A DNA stretch of 64,000 nt from Dermanyssus gallinae (taxonomy: Eukaryota; Arthropoda; Arachnida; Mesostigmata; Dermanyssidae). The translations under genes and the position numbers were made by a program. Location: the NCBI GenBank assembly GCA_003439945.1, contig QVRM01005202.1:822001-886000 (forward strand), given 5' to 3'. Below the pieces are notes generated by a model. That model was not told the origin of the DNA. It was given only the letters and a program-made list of their open reading frames with translations, and ran no database searches. Positions 34,801 through 45,420 of this stretch are shown here, one piece after another; position 1 is the first letter of the stretch, and the number at the start of each line of letters is the position of its first letter.

Positions 34801-36088
34801 CAGGTAGTTCAATAAGTTCTTAGAATGAAAACCGAGAATTTTCCAAATCATGTTTTTAAATTTTTCTTATTCGATATACTCCCCGAGAAGCTCAATACAC
34901 TTTTCCCACCGAGATTTCAGAGCATTTATACCTCTTGAGTAGAATTCCGCGTCTTTAGACTGAAAATAGGCATTGACAGCAGCCTTAACCTCCTCATTGC
35001 TAGAAAAACGCTTTCCACCGAGACTATTCTTCAAATGTCCGAAGAGGAAATAATCAGAGGGGGCCAGGTCTGGAGAATAGGAAGGTTGTTCAATAAGTTC
35101 GAACCTCAGTTGGGCCAGTTTTGCCGTTGCTTGCCGCGACTTGTGTGCGGGAGCATTGTCCTGGTGAAACAGGACAACCTTCTTCTGCAAAGCGGGCCGT
35201 TTCACGATGAGTTCTTGCTTCAGGCAGTCCAACAGTCTTGCATAATATTCTCCCGTGATCGTTTTACCGCTCTCAAGGTAGTCGACCAGAATTATTCCAC
35301 GTTGGTCCCAAAAAACCGTAGCCATCATCTTTCCGGCCGATGCCGTTGTCCGCACCCTCTTCGGAGGTCCTTCATCAGGTGCACACCATTGACGAGATGC
35401 TTCTTGGGTCTCGGGAGTGTAGTGATGGTCCCAGCTTTCATCGACGGTCACGAATCTGCGCCAAAAAACCGACGGATTTTTCGACATCTTGGCCAAATTT
35501 CGCTGTAAAGCGGAAACACGCGCGTCTTTTTGGCCTTGGTTGAGCAAATGCGGCAGCCATTTTGCTCTGAGCTTTTTCATCTTCAAGTTTTCGTGCAGGA
35601 TGAAATGCACACTACCCAAACTGATCCCCAAGGCCTCCGCTATCTCCCTAATGTTCACTCGCTTATCTGCGGCAACGATTTTCCGCACCTTTTCCACGTT
35701 TTCCTAATCAGTTGCCGTTTTTGGGCGTTTTGAACGTAGTTCATCCCGGTGCTCCTGCGACCTCTTTTTAACTCATTAATCCAGTTGGAAACAGTGGCAA
35801 AACATGGCGCAGAGTCACCGTACACCTCGTCTAACTCAGTTTTCACTTGGGTCACATTCCAACCTTTGAAATAAAATGCTTGATAACCACTCAAAACTCT
35901 TTTTTCTCCATTTTTCAAAAGCACGCCGATACGTTGCACGGGAAAAGCGATCAAACGAAATCGCAATGGCCAATCACCGTAATATTTTGACTGCTGGCAG
36001 TCGAAAAGTTGCCGTTTCCAATAGCGGTGAAAGCGCGCTAAAATTCGAATTCTGAAAAGCTTATTCTAAAAACCTATTGAACTACCTG
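34801..36088 (-). mobile_element. mariner element, copy C
   Basis: Flanked by TA (34799-34800 and 36089-36090). The left end reads CAGGTAGTTCAATAAGTTCT and the right end is its approximate complement. Transposase lies on the minus strand. It has the longest intact catalytic region of the four copies (276 codons). Confidence 0.93.
34867..35911 (-). pseudogene. mariner transposase, copy C (N-terminal frameshifts)
   Basis: From about 35697 down to the stop at 34867 the frame is open, with [22 protein letters not shown] and [11 protein letters not shown] in place at D34D spacing, ending GEYIE. The N-terminal helix-turn-helix part ([20 protein letters not shown], then SNWINELKRGRRS) is separated from it by a one-base loss (CACCGGGATGA) and a TAG near 35707. 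A further one-base loss (CATTTTATTTC) follows the start codon at 35911. Copy B shares all three lesions. Confidence 0.92.
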
Positions 36089-36090
36089 TA

Positions 36091-36400
36091 TTGCAACTTC
36101 TGAAAAAGTGTCGGTGAGTTCACTGATCGGCGTATTCAGGGCTAGTATGGGGTAAGCAGCTGCTAGGTTGTTAGGCCAACGGCACAAACTCAATAAATGA
36201 GTAAGTTTTTTTGTGAAGAAGGGTGAATGCTGTTACGCACTGTTGCTACGAATGGGGGGTGTTCAACCTCTTGAGCCATGTGGGACTCGACCCTAGCGGT
36301 TAAATGTTGGTCCACCAAGACCCCTAAACTAAGTATGCGCAATTTGTTCTCTTCTGTACCTGCCAAGCTCGGCTTTCTTCTTTATCAATTCAGTTGCCAT
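36091..36400 (-). mobile_element. LINE reverse-transcriptase relic
   Basis: Minus-strand frames read LSLGVLVDQHLTARVESHMA and, after shifts, PFVATVRNSIHPSSQK. LGV..D..L......H is typical of the segment after the YADD box in R1/Jockey-type enzymes. Very decayed; assignment rests on one short pattern. Confidence 0.35.
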
Positions 36401-37139
36401 TTTCTCGCTCAATTTTCATACTGATGCTGGGCTGCATATGTACTCCACAAACATTCTTACGTTATTTCTCGGTGGGTCCGGTATTTCGACTCCTCGTTTT
36501 TCTTCTTCTCTGGCCAATCTCAATCTCAGCGATACGGCGGTTGTCCTGGCCTGCTCTAATTCTTCGCAATACAGGAGAGTGTGCTTGGGGCTATCGTCGA
36601 AGCTGTAATATATTACGGCTATATTTGATACAATACGACCTCACAAGCCTAGCCTGGATGCCAGTGAGTACAGCGGCACCGTGCAGAAGAAGACTCTTAA
36701 AAGAGCCCGAGCGACAATTTCTTAATTTAATTCAAGTGCTCCTTTATTGCTTTCAAAGGGTAGATAATTATATACATAATTATTCAGGAGAAACCTGTAT
36801 TCAATATATACAACGCACAATATAAGAGGCATAAAGAACAACTTACCATATAATAGGTCGAAATAGTACCTTTGCGAAATATATGTAATTGTACAGTATA
36901 TAATAATATATCACTAGTTCATGGTTCTCAACATTCTGGCCATGTGCCACGAAAACATGTTGTTGATTCGGTCAGATCGTGCAACTATTTTCGAAGATAT
37001 GGTTTGAGTACTGCGCAGATTGTTGTCGCGAATATTTAAAAAGATGGGAAGTCTATTCGACTGAGAGATTCATTCATTCATTCATTTATTAATCACCTTT
37101 GTTAGGTATAGGTCAAATATTACACATAAAAACACGGTC
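36401..37139. other. intergenic, nothing recognised
   Basis: A plus-strand frame of 143 codons at 36394-36825 has Cys- and Leu-rich sequence without a recognisable domain and may be chance. An ATTC repeat (CATTCATTCATTCATT) lies near 37072. Confidence 0.4.
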
Positions 37140-37870
37140 ACTGAGCCAGCCTGGCCAGTGATTCAACTCTGGGGCACTCCCCCGCATGATATCTCCCACA
37201 AGCTCTCCCACACCTGTTACAGATACATTCTTCTGTCGGCTCATGGTATCCTTTTTTTTTTACAGAGAACATGGTGGAAGCCGTGCACTGCATAGCGTAC
37301 TACCACACTTCGGTTAGTGCAATGCAGTCCCTTCCACGCATTGTTTGTCATTGCACCCGTACTAAAGAAGTCGGGGTCCACGTCTGACAATCTCTCCTCC
37401 CACTGACAGATAAAATCCCTGTAGGCCTGCGTTTCCGGCAACCGGAACTGGCGTTGCAGGTCCTCTATGAAAAGCGGAGTACCGGCGAGTAAATAGACCA
37501 GACGATTGCGGCACGACGTGTGGAGGCGGAGCACTTGCTTGAGAAAGGCGGGTTTCACTCAATCAAGCCTTGCGAGCTGGGCCACGCTCAAGTTCTCCCA
37601 GATAAGCTGTATGCCGTAGGATGCCGTGGGCGATATCTTAAGGTAGAAAAGTCTTAGCGCCGTGTTGAGGGAGAGGCGTGGGTTTCTCAATTCCGACGCC
37701 TGCTACGAGGGCTTTTCTGACCCTCTCGGCGATGTGCTCCGTAAACGACGTACCGGAGGTCGGGAAAGAGAGGCCAAGATACGGAAAGTTGTTGACATAC
37801 TCCAGTGGTGTGGAGTACAACCGTACCTCATCGCTCGCCGCCGGTGCGTACATTTTAAAATCTGCTCACG
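37140..37870 (-). mobile_element. 3' half of a non-LTR retrotransposon ORF2
   Basis: On the minus strand 37853-37638 reads LYSTPLEYVNNFPYLGLSFP, then TEHIAERVRKALVAG, the LG.S.....H...R..KA segment after the RT active site. After a frameshift, 37558-37241 reads LVYLLAGTPLFIEDLQRQFR, then CQWEERLSD. Close to the end it has a zinc-knuckle-like CNRCGRACGRYHAGECP (about 37207-37160). Coding order is consistent with an ORF2 C-terminus broken by at least two lesions. Confidence 0.65.
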
Positions 37871-39425
37871 AGTGTAGTTCTGATATAAGTACTAAGTCGA
37901 GACTGCTACGCTCTACCTTACATCTCAATGCAACACGTCGAAGGAATTTAGACTGAACTTTTCAATTGCATCAATATGTTTCTTCAAATACGGTCGCCAG
38001 ACTTTACAGCTGTAGATGAATTTGGGAACTACAAGACTATTATGAAGGCGGATATAGAACATTGGACATTTGATAATAAAACAACGAAATATCATATTAC
38101 ATATAAGACTAGCAGATTGAATAGTTTGGGTGATGTGAATGTTAAAATCTAGCTCTGGTGTTACCGTTACCCTAAGGTCGCGAACGCTGTTTACTCTAGG
38201 ACGACACTACCATATATGATTTGGCTGGGCCCGAGATATGCGGCAACCATGTCCTGTGGAGAGCGAGTGTCTTGACAAGCGCGTTGAAGCTATTATTGGT
38301 GCACACATTACTCCACAGGAGCTTTCCATCATTAATAGCGTGTGGACGGAGGAAGATGAGCTCTGGAGGATTTTTCTGATGAATTTTAGTGTCGCCGAAG
38401 CGACAGATACCACACAGTGACTTCGATCCGACTACGACTCGGAACCGGATAATCTAAGAAACGAACATCTTACAAGAGGCAATGGCATTTGCGCCATGCT
38501 ATGCTGTGCTGTTGGATGCATGCCTTTAAGTAGGAACGATGCCTTAGAAGTGGCTAAATACAGGTAACTACTTTAAATGAATGCAATTTAAGCCATGATT
38601 TATGTAGAAGAAAACAACGACATGTGCAACTTTCTCAGGTGAACGGATCTTTAAGAATTTGGAACCCCCGATGTTTGAATTTGCGTTGGTTTTGATAGGC
38701 TCCAGTTAAAAAGTGAATAGCAGGCTCGCTCCGCATCCGCTTGACAGTGAGTGCTAATTATACTCGTAGTAAACGTTGCATACATCGAATATTATCTTGC
38801 CAACATGGAACCTTTAACACATAAATCAGTATACTAAAATGATTTCGCCTATAACTAAAATAACTTTAAATGTCTTAAATATGCTACTAGTTATACATGT
38901 TCTAGCATTTTCCGGCAATTTACAGCCGAGAAATGCTGCGGTGGTGATTGAAGTCTTGTCTGGGTGGTTGACATCAGATTTGGGCGTAGGGCTGATGTAG
39001 CTTCTGCACACGTTCACTCGGGCATAATGGTTTACGCCCCATTGTGTGTTGTGGAAATGTATAATGTTTTATGTAACTCGTTTTCTATAGTCAGTGCGGA
39101 CACAGCCCATGCAGGACATGCATCTAAATTTGCTGAAACCAGCTAGCGTAGAAAGTATGCCAGAAATATGCATACCTTTTAAACTCTGGGTAGTCTGAGC
39201 CCTATAACTGACAACGGTATTCAGCTTGTCACGCCTGCGTCTGACATTTCTTCGGGGAATCAAGACCCATCAAAATTTTGTCTCAAAACTATTGTTAGAT
39301 ATTCAGAGAGGAAATGCGGCATTAGTGCGTGGAGCCATGTGGAAGAGATGGACTACGCTAGGCTTGAAAAATGCTTGAGTGCTATGGGTTCCTACGAGTG
39401 GTTTATTTAAAAACACGTTGGCGTG

Positions 39426-39467
<42 letters not shown>

Positions 39468-40149
39468 CCACTCATTACGACCGAAGTATTCATGGGCTAG
39501 TGAGCGCTCGCTTAACAGTAATATTGCCTTGGGCCCACATGACATTAGCTGCTTCTATTATATAGCTCTGTAGACATGGCGCGTTGCCTCTAGTCGGTCG
39601 GAACTTCATGCATGCTTGGGGTAGGTAGTGAGTTAAATTATAAATTAAACATTTTTCATGTTTTGATTAAATTAATGATTGGTGTTGTCAAGCCTGTGTG
39701 TACTCCTGCTTTTGTTTTATTGAAATATATGTTATGAACATTTTTCAAAGAAACCGCTGGCGCTGTAGATTCGATGGCACGCCTGCACTTTGTGCCCCTG
39801 CCGCAATTGGTGCCGTCAAATAGCATCGAAAGTTCGAAGGAGCGGCACCGAAATGCAGGCAATTCTTCCCAAATTGAGCAATCCGTTTCGTTACCGAGCT
39901 CCGACAACCGATCTTAAGCTAGAATTCAAGTCAAGGCTATCCTTCTTTTACGATGCTGCCGCAGCTACTCGCGTCGCTCCCTTTGTCACGTTCATTACAG
40001 CCGCTACCATTCTACGTCCGCTAGTCTAACTGTGTAACTACCAATAAATATTGCTAACTGTCAATACTAACATCAGCAACTGACGGCTATACGACGCTGT
40101 TGGCCACTGCGTACGGACCTACCCCCTTCAAAGTAGTATAATAAAAGTA
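37871..40149. other. intergenic, nothing recognised
   Basis: Contains (AT)n at about 39429-39465. Frames near 38207-38420 and 39656-40029 on both strands overlap and lack recognisable domains. Confidence 0.45.
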
Positions 40150-40380
40150 ATACCAAGCCTGATGGTCCATAGCATGGTTCTATGGAGATCTGGGACATCA
40201 GAGAATGAAGCTTAGGTAGCTTAGCAGGAGATGCGTTTAGTGGTCTCAACGGGCTGACATTCATCCGCTGGGGTCGAGCTCCACACTCCTCAAAATTGCA
40301 GGTAGGAGCAACTCTTTTCATTCTCTACTTGCAACAACATTACGTAACAGTATTTCACTGCTGTCCTAAAAAAATACCGA
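40150..40380 (+). mobile_element. orphan LINE 3' tail
   Basis: Shares a series of blocks with the sequence downstream of the LINE at 53.5-54.6 kb: GTCCATAG, AGATCTGGG, ATCAGAGA, AAGCTTA, TGCGTTTAGTG, GTCTCAACGG and a terminal A-rich CTAAAAAAATAC. It looks like a 5'-truncated insertion of the same family, retaining only the 3' UTR. Confidence 0.6.
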
Positions 40381-41800
40381 GCCTGGACATTGAAGAGGAA
40401 TTGGGCGGATTCGTGTGTTAGTGAGCCCGGTGCTAATTTCACGCAGACTGCGAGTTACGCCAGTGCATCATGCATTACCGACATCTTCTGTCGAACAAAC
40501 AAAACATAAGCACTTACTATACCTACCTAAATCGACAGATCCGAAGATTAGGTGGCGCCGCATCGCCCGACGTCTGGTTGGCTCACCATATCACCACCAC
40601 CATCACCACCACCACCACCACCACCACCACCACCTATCACTACCAGCGTCCACCGTCGATGTGGTCTCCCTGTGCATACATGGAGTTCACTGCTAAGCTA
40701 TTCGTCGGCTGTTGCGTCACATTGCATACGCGTCGGATGACGCCAACAAACAATCTCGACCATAACATAGATGCTGCTACATAGATGGGCTTTTCGGGCG
40801 GCTGCTTTTTGGACCACACCAGCACCGTCAGCAGTTTCAGCTACTGGATACTGCGGCAATCACGACCGACCACAATCACATCCGTAAACGAGTAACAGCG
40901 AAATGTCTTGTCTTCGAAGGAAGAAGGGGCTTCTTCTGACGCCGACCGATGTAGCAAAACGCGCGTGGCGAAAACGTGGAAGTTACAACATCTGCTACTG
41001 CTGCTGCAGGGGTGGGCTAGCATACACGAACGCACACACCAGGACGAATGCGGTCATGATTCTGCGTCGCTTTCGCGACGCCGGCCAGGGACGAGCGTCC
41101 TCACAACGCAGCCACTACCAAGGGTTCTGGCGGGTTCTGCAGCTCCCCAGTGGGCTCTCGTTCATGGTTTCGTCGCGGAGTCCATTTCGGGGTCCTGTTT
41201 CGTCGTTGGAGGAGTTGAGTCTTCTCGATTCTTGTTGGCCAACTCAGCCAGCCACCCAGCCTGCCTGCCTGTCTCTCTGCCTAGTTGGAGTGCACGCTAG
41301 AGCGTTGTAGATGCGCGGCAGCATGTTGTTGTTCGGTTGCCATGGAGACACGCGCACGCGTTAGTTAGGCCATCATAGAGTCGTCGTGGTCGTCGGCGGT
41401 CGACGATCCTCGACCAACCAACGGAGGAAGGAGGGGAGAGCGGATTCGAGGGCCGAGCGGACAGGAACAGGGAGAGCTTCATTGCTTCTGTTGAGAGCGT
41501 TTGCGTCACTGCCGTTGCACGACAGCAGCAAAGCCGGATGACTCGTTACTGTGTGCACGGGTCCCGCACGTACGACGGACGTACAACAATGGCTGGCACG
41601 TTCTCGATACGCGACCTTCTCTATCTTTGTTCACTAGCAGCAGCGGCGGCGGCAGCGGCGGCTGCAACAATACCAACAACAACAACAATAGCAGCAGCAA
41701 CAATAACAGCTGCAACAACAACAACAATAACAGCTGCAACAGAAGCAGCTGCGGTCATCCAAATCGGCTAAAACTAGGCAGCACAGTATAATAATTGAAA
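40381..41800. other. GC-rich segment with triplet repeats
   Basis: Noticeably more GC- and CG-dinucleotide-rich than its surroundings. Includes an (ACC)n run (about 40588-40633) and mixed GCA/ACA triplet runs (about 41636-41740) that would encode poly-Ala, poly-Asn or poly-Leu depending on frame. Frames of 95-135 codons overlap on both strands, none convincingly coding. It could be an untranslated first exon or promoter of a gene not otherwise seen. Confidence 0.35.
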
Positions 41801-42091
41801 GCCTTGCATGCTAGACTGGCCACACACACTATATATAGATAGATATGGCCATGCATATAATTCTTCTTGCTACACGTTCTTAAAGAACATAGTATATCTA
41901 TACGACATCCAAACAATGGCATTGCTTGTGTACGCATGCATACAGCAAGAAATACCGTACGACGATCGTTATTAGTTGGACGCCGTAGTGAGAAACGGCC
42001 GGCAGTGGTTGAGCCGGCAAACAATTGATCACGAACTGTATGCTCCAAGATATTTGGGATTCACATAGCTTTGTCAAAAAACTATAAATAT

Positions 42092-42093
<2 letters not shown>

Positions 42094-42155
<62 letters not shown>
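42094..42155. repeat. (AT)n microsatellite
   Basis: About 31 TA units followed by a run of T. The longest of several in the window, together with 5197-5257. Confidence 0.95.
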
Positions 42156-42170
<15 letters not shown>

Positions 42171-42190
42171 AGTTTATGGAATTACGCGTT

Positions 42191-42262
42191 TACCGAGCAA
42201 GATGGCAAAGCCTTTGCCTTGCATTTGGGGAACTGGGTTCGAGACCCAAACCGGCCACTCTT
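42191..42262 (+). other. tRNA-Ala-like sequence
   Basis: GCCTTTGCCTTGCATTTGGG is close to the anticodon region of tRNA-Ala(UGC), and TGGGTTCGAGACCCA folds as a perfect T arm with B box GGTTCGAGACC. The D arm and acceptor stem are not recognisable. It begins just after a T-run at 42156-42170. Most likely a tRNA-derived SINE head or tRNA pseudogene. Confidence 0.4.
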
Positions 42263-44177
42263 AAATTAGTTTGCATGGTTTCTAATTTAGACAAGGTAAA
42301 TGCCGGAGTACACTCAGGGTGTTTGTAAACTAACTTTGCTAAATGTAAGGGGCAGTAGAAGCTGTTAAAAAAATTCCAATATAATGGAGGAAATATTTAG
42401 TTTAAGAGTAAGAGCAAAACTACTACTTAATCATCTGCTATAGTGATGCGGAAGGTCCGGCGTTACTTTACAAAGGCTGCTATTGTGGAAGAATGAATGG
42501 TTCGGTGGGGAAATTAGACATGCTGTCGTAATCGGTAGCAAATTTCGCTTAGATACTCATAATAACTGGTTACAAGAAGGCAAACAGTCACAATGAAAAA
42601 CGTTCGCAAAAGTAATGGTCCTCTAACTTGCATATGACTAACTTGCACGTTCAATGGCTTAGAAACTTAGTATTGAAGTCAACGTCACAAAGCGAGCACA
42701 ACACCATACATTTTACAGAGATCATTTTGGTATCACATCGATGATAGATCTGTTCGTGATACGATTACCTTAATCCGTTTTCCTCGCCGTGTAATGTCGC
42801 ACTCCCATATGGTAACGTGTCGCACTCCCGTATGGTAGCAGAGAAGACACGTTAGCGACGGCCAGATATAAACCGTAAACAAGCCGCCAACGTCCCTTGT
42901 CTCCTAATACCGGGCCCCATGGGAGTTGAACATGGGGGACGCGGGAAATCGGCTTACTGTAATCATACCGCGAGTAAAGCCACCATTTATACGATGCCAA
43001 AATGATCCGTGCTTGTTCTCTGGGCGTTGACCGTTAATACTGCGTTTTTAAATTGTTGAACGTAAAAGTTAGAAAAGTGGGCATCCCAGCACACTACTTT
43101 TTTGCGAGCTGTTCTCAATGTCATTATATTTGCCTTTCTGTAGGCAGCTAGAGCATTTCTTAGTGCGGTATCTTACGGTAATCTTCTGAACACGAAGGTG
43201 TTTCCGGTTTCTCCATCGAAGAATTCATCACCCATAATGGCGTTTTTGTCGAATAATGTCCGATCCACATTAGTAAACATTAATATTCACACATTCCCGG
43301 GGGAAGGATTCTAGTAAGCCGAAAAACTGAAAAACAGGCTAAAGCAATTCAGTGCATGCCGTAATCATCAACCTGCCACCATAACGACTAAAGCACACTA
43401 TCAAGTACGCAATCCAAACTGAAAATACAATACCTCCGGCTAGAATCACGTGTTCAAATTCCGAAATGGAAAAGGGCCTCTTCTAATGTATCTGGCGTTA
43501 AGGTTATGAGGTGAGTGTCATGCAAAAAGCTGCACTTGTCTAGGTTTGTGGTTTAGATAGTAGGCACATGTAAAAAGTTATCGGAGTACGGTGTTTAATA
43601 GGATAAGCTGTCCGATACGATTATTTATATTGGTGTGTGACTTCTTCCCACATGCCTTCGACGACGATGCAATCGTATAGGATACTGCTTCTTGTCTGTT
43701 ATTGCCCACTATGGTGTTCTTTGAAAGATCCAGACAAAAGCAAGGGCGGCACTCTACAAATAAAACGGGCAACCTAGAAAATTCCGCCTATTATAGTTCC
43801 AGACATTAAAGACCACCTCTCGTTTCTAGTGCTAGAAAGCATAAGAAAGTTGTTAGCAGAACTTAACACTTCGAAGGTAGCTAGGCTCACGAGTCGATGA
43901 TTTGCCCTACCAGGTGAAAGATCCCAGAAGGTTAGCATAGACATCACTTTTAATAATGGCCGGAGCTGAAGAGAAAAGAATATAGCTAGCATCATATGGC
44001 TCATTTGAATACATTTTGTCACGATCTAGTAGCAAGTATGGCATCTGGCAAAATGGGCACACAAACAACCTGATCGCATTCACTTATTTAGGGAAACCAA
44101 TGTCCCTGTACGACTCTCACAATGCTGACCGATTCGAACATTTGATTACAGATTATTATATAATAAAGGTGATGTTA

Positions 44178-44208
<31 letters not shown>

Positions 44209-44613
44209 CCCGCGTTATGGCTATAGCATATTTATAGAACATTTTGCTTGATAATCTTATATATCTTACATTTTGCATATTTCAAAAAAATGTTTGCGTA
44301 AGCAGTGTATTTCTAAAACGCTAATGCTCTTCAATTTGATGATATCCCAAAGTAAGTAAAACCTCTCATGAAATAATTTTATTAATACTATTACCATAAA
44401 TACCAGTGCCTCCCAAGAAGTACCATCAATCAATTCCACTTATTATCAGTAGTAGGACAGCTTCAAGTCATATATGATATCGCATATATAATCATTGGCC
44501 TTGTTATACGCTGTTTAAAGTCAATAGTGTTCCAAGAATTGAAAGGTAGAAACAGAAATATCAGGCAGTTGAACAGAAGAAAACCTGACTTACAATAAGC
44601 TTACGCAGCACAG

Positions 44614-44665
<52 letters not shown>

Positions 44666-44866
44666 CTAATAATGGACTCGAAGGCTGTTCGAGGCGAACC
44701 TACTCGAGTCAACCTGTGAATAATTCCTTACTTAGTGGGGAAAGGTAACGACCACACGAATCGAGTATCAGACAAAACGTCAGCTTGGCTATACGCGCCA
44801 CTCTCATCAGCATACAAATGTTCTCGCGACCGTCAGATGTCACTACGCCTGCATGTTAGTTATACC

Positions 44867-44931
<65 letters not shown>

Positions 44932-45284
44932 TATACATAACAGCTGCCCCGTGTAAATGAATCGCGCCCTGGTAGATACGCGCACATGTGTTTAGTGGTA
45001 GCTGTGGGAATCATTTTAGTACTAGTACCTGTATAATGTCTTCCTTCTGTTTGCTCGAGAATGCTGCAGGTTGTTTACGGGGAGGGCGTGTTACACCCCT
45101 TCCTCGTCTCACCACCTCGTGCCGCGGCATACAAAGCATCTACCTACATTTTTTCAACAGTATGTAACACGCCGCGCGTCCATGCTTATGCACATGGGCA
45201 TGTTCACACATTTCTGGTAGACGGACCCGCCACTGCAGTTAGCACCCATCTAAGTTCTATGACGGCCTGAACGAATATAGAGAA
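42263..45284. other. intergenic, nothing recognised
   Basis: Holds a tandem pair GTCGCACTCCC(A/G)TATGGTA at about 42798-42838, and (AT)n at about 44183-44208, 44615-44661 and 44866-44938. No supported gene. Confidence 0.45.
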
Positions 45285-45420
45285 GAGAGACAGACAGATG
45301 GAGAGATTGAGAGGAGAGAGGGAGAGAGAGAGGATTAGAGAGGGAGAGAGAGAGAGGAGAGAAAAGAGAGAGAGAGTCGAGGAGAGAGAGAGAGAGAAGA
45401 GAGATATAGAGAAAATATAG
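45285..45420. repeat. polypurine (GA-rich) tract
   Basis: About 130 bases almost entirely of G and A on the plus strand (GAGAGAGGGAGAGAGAGAG type), followed directly by about 100 bases of AT-rich TATATATTAATATG type. A candidate for unusual DNA structure. Confidence 0.9.

Noticed and set aside
36394..36825. 143-codon frame on the plus strand
   Set aside because: Cys- and hydrophobic-rich with no domain or signal peptide logic, adjoining LINE remnants; likely chance or antisense of a relic.
40903..41310. Overlapping 130-135 codon frames
   Set aside because: Two plus-strand frames are open at once in GC-rich DNA, which is expected by composition; neither resembles a protein family.
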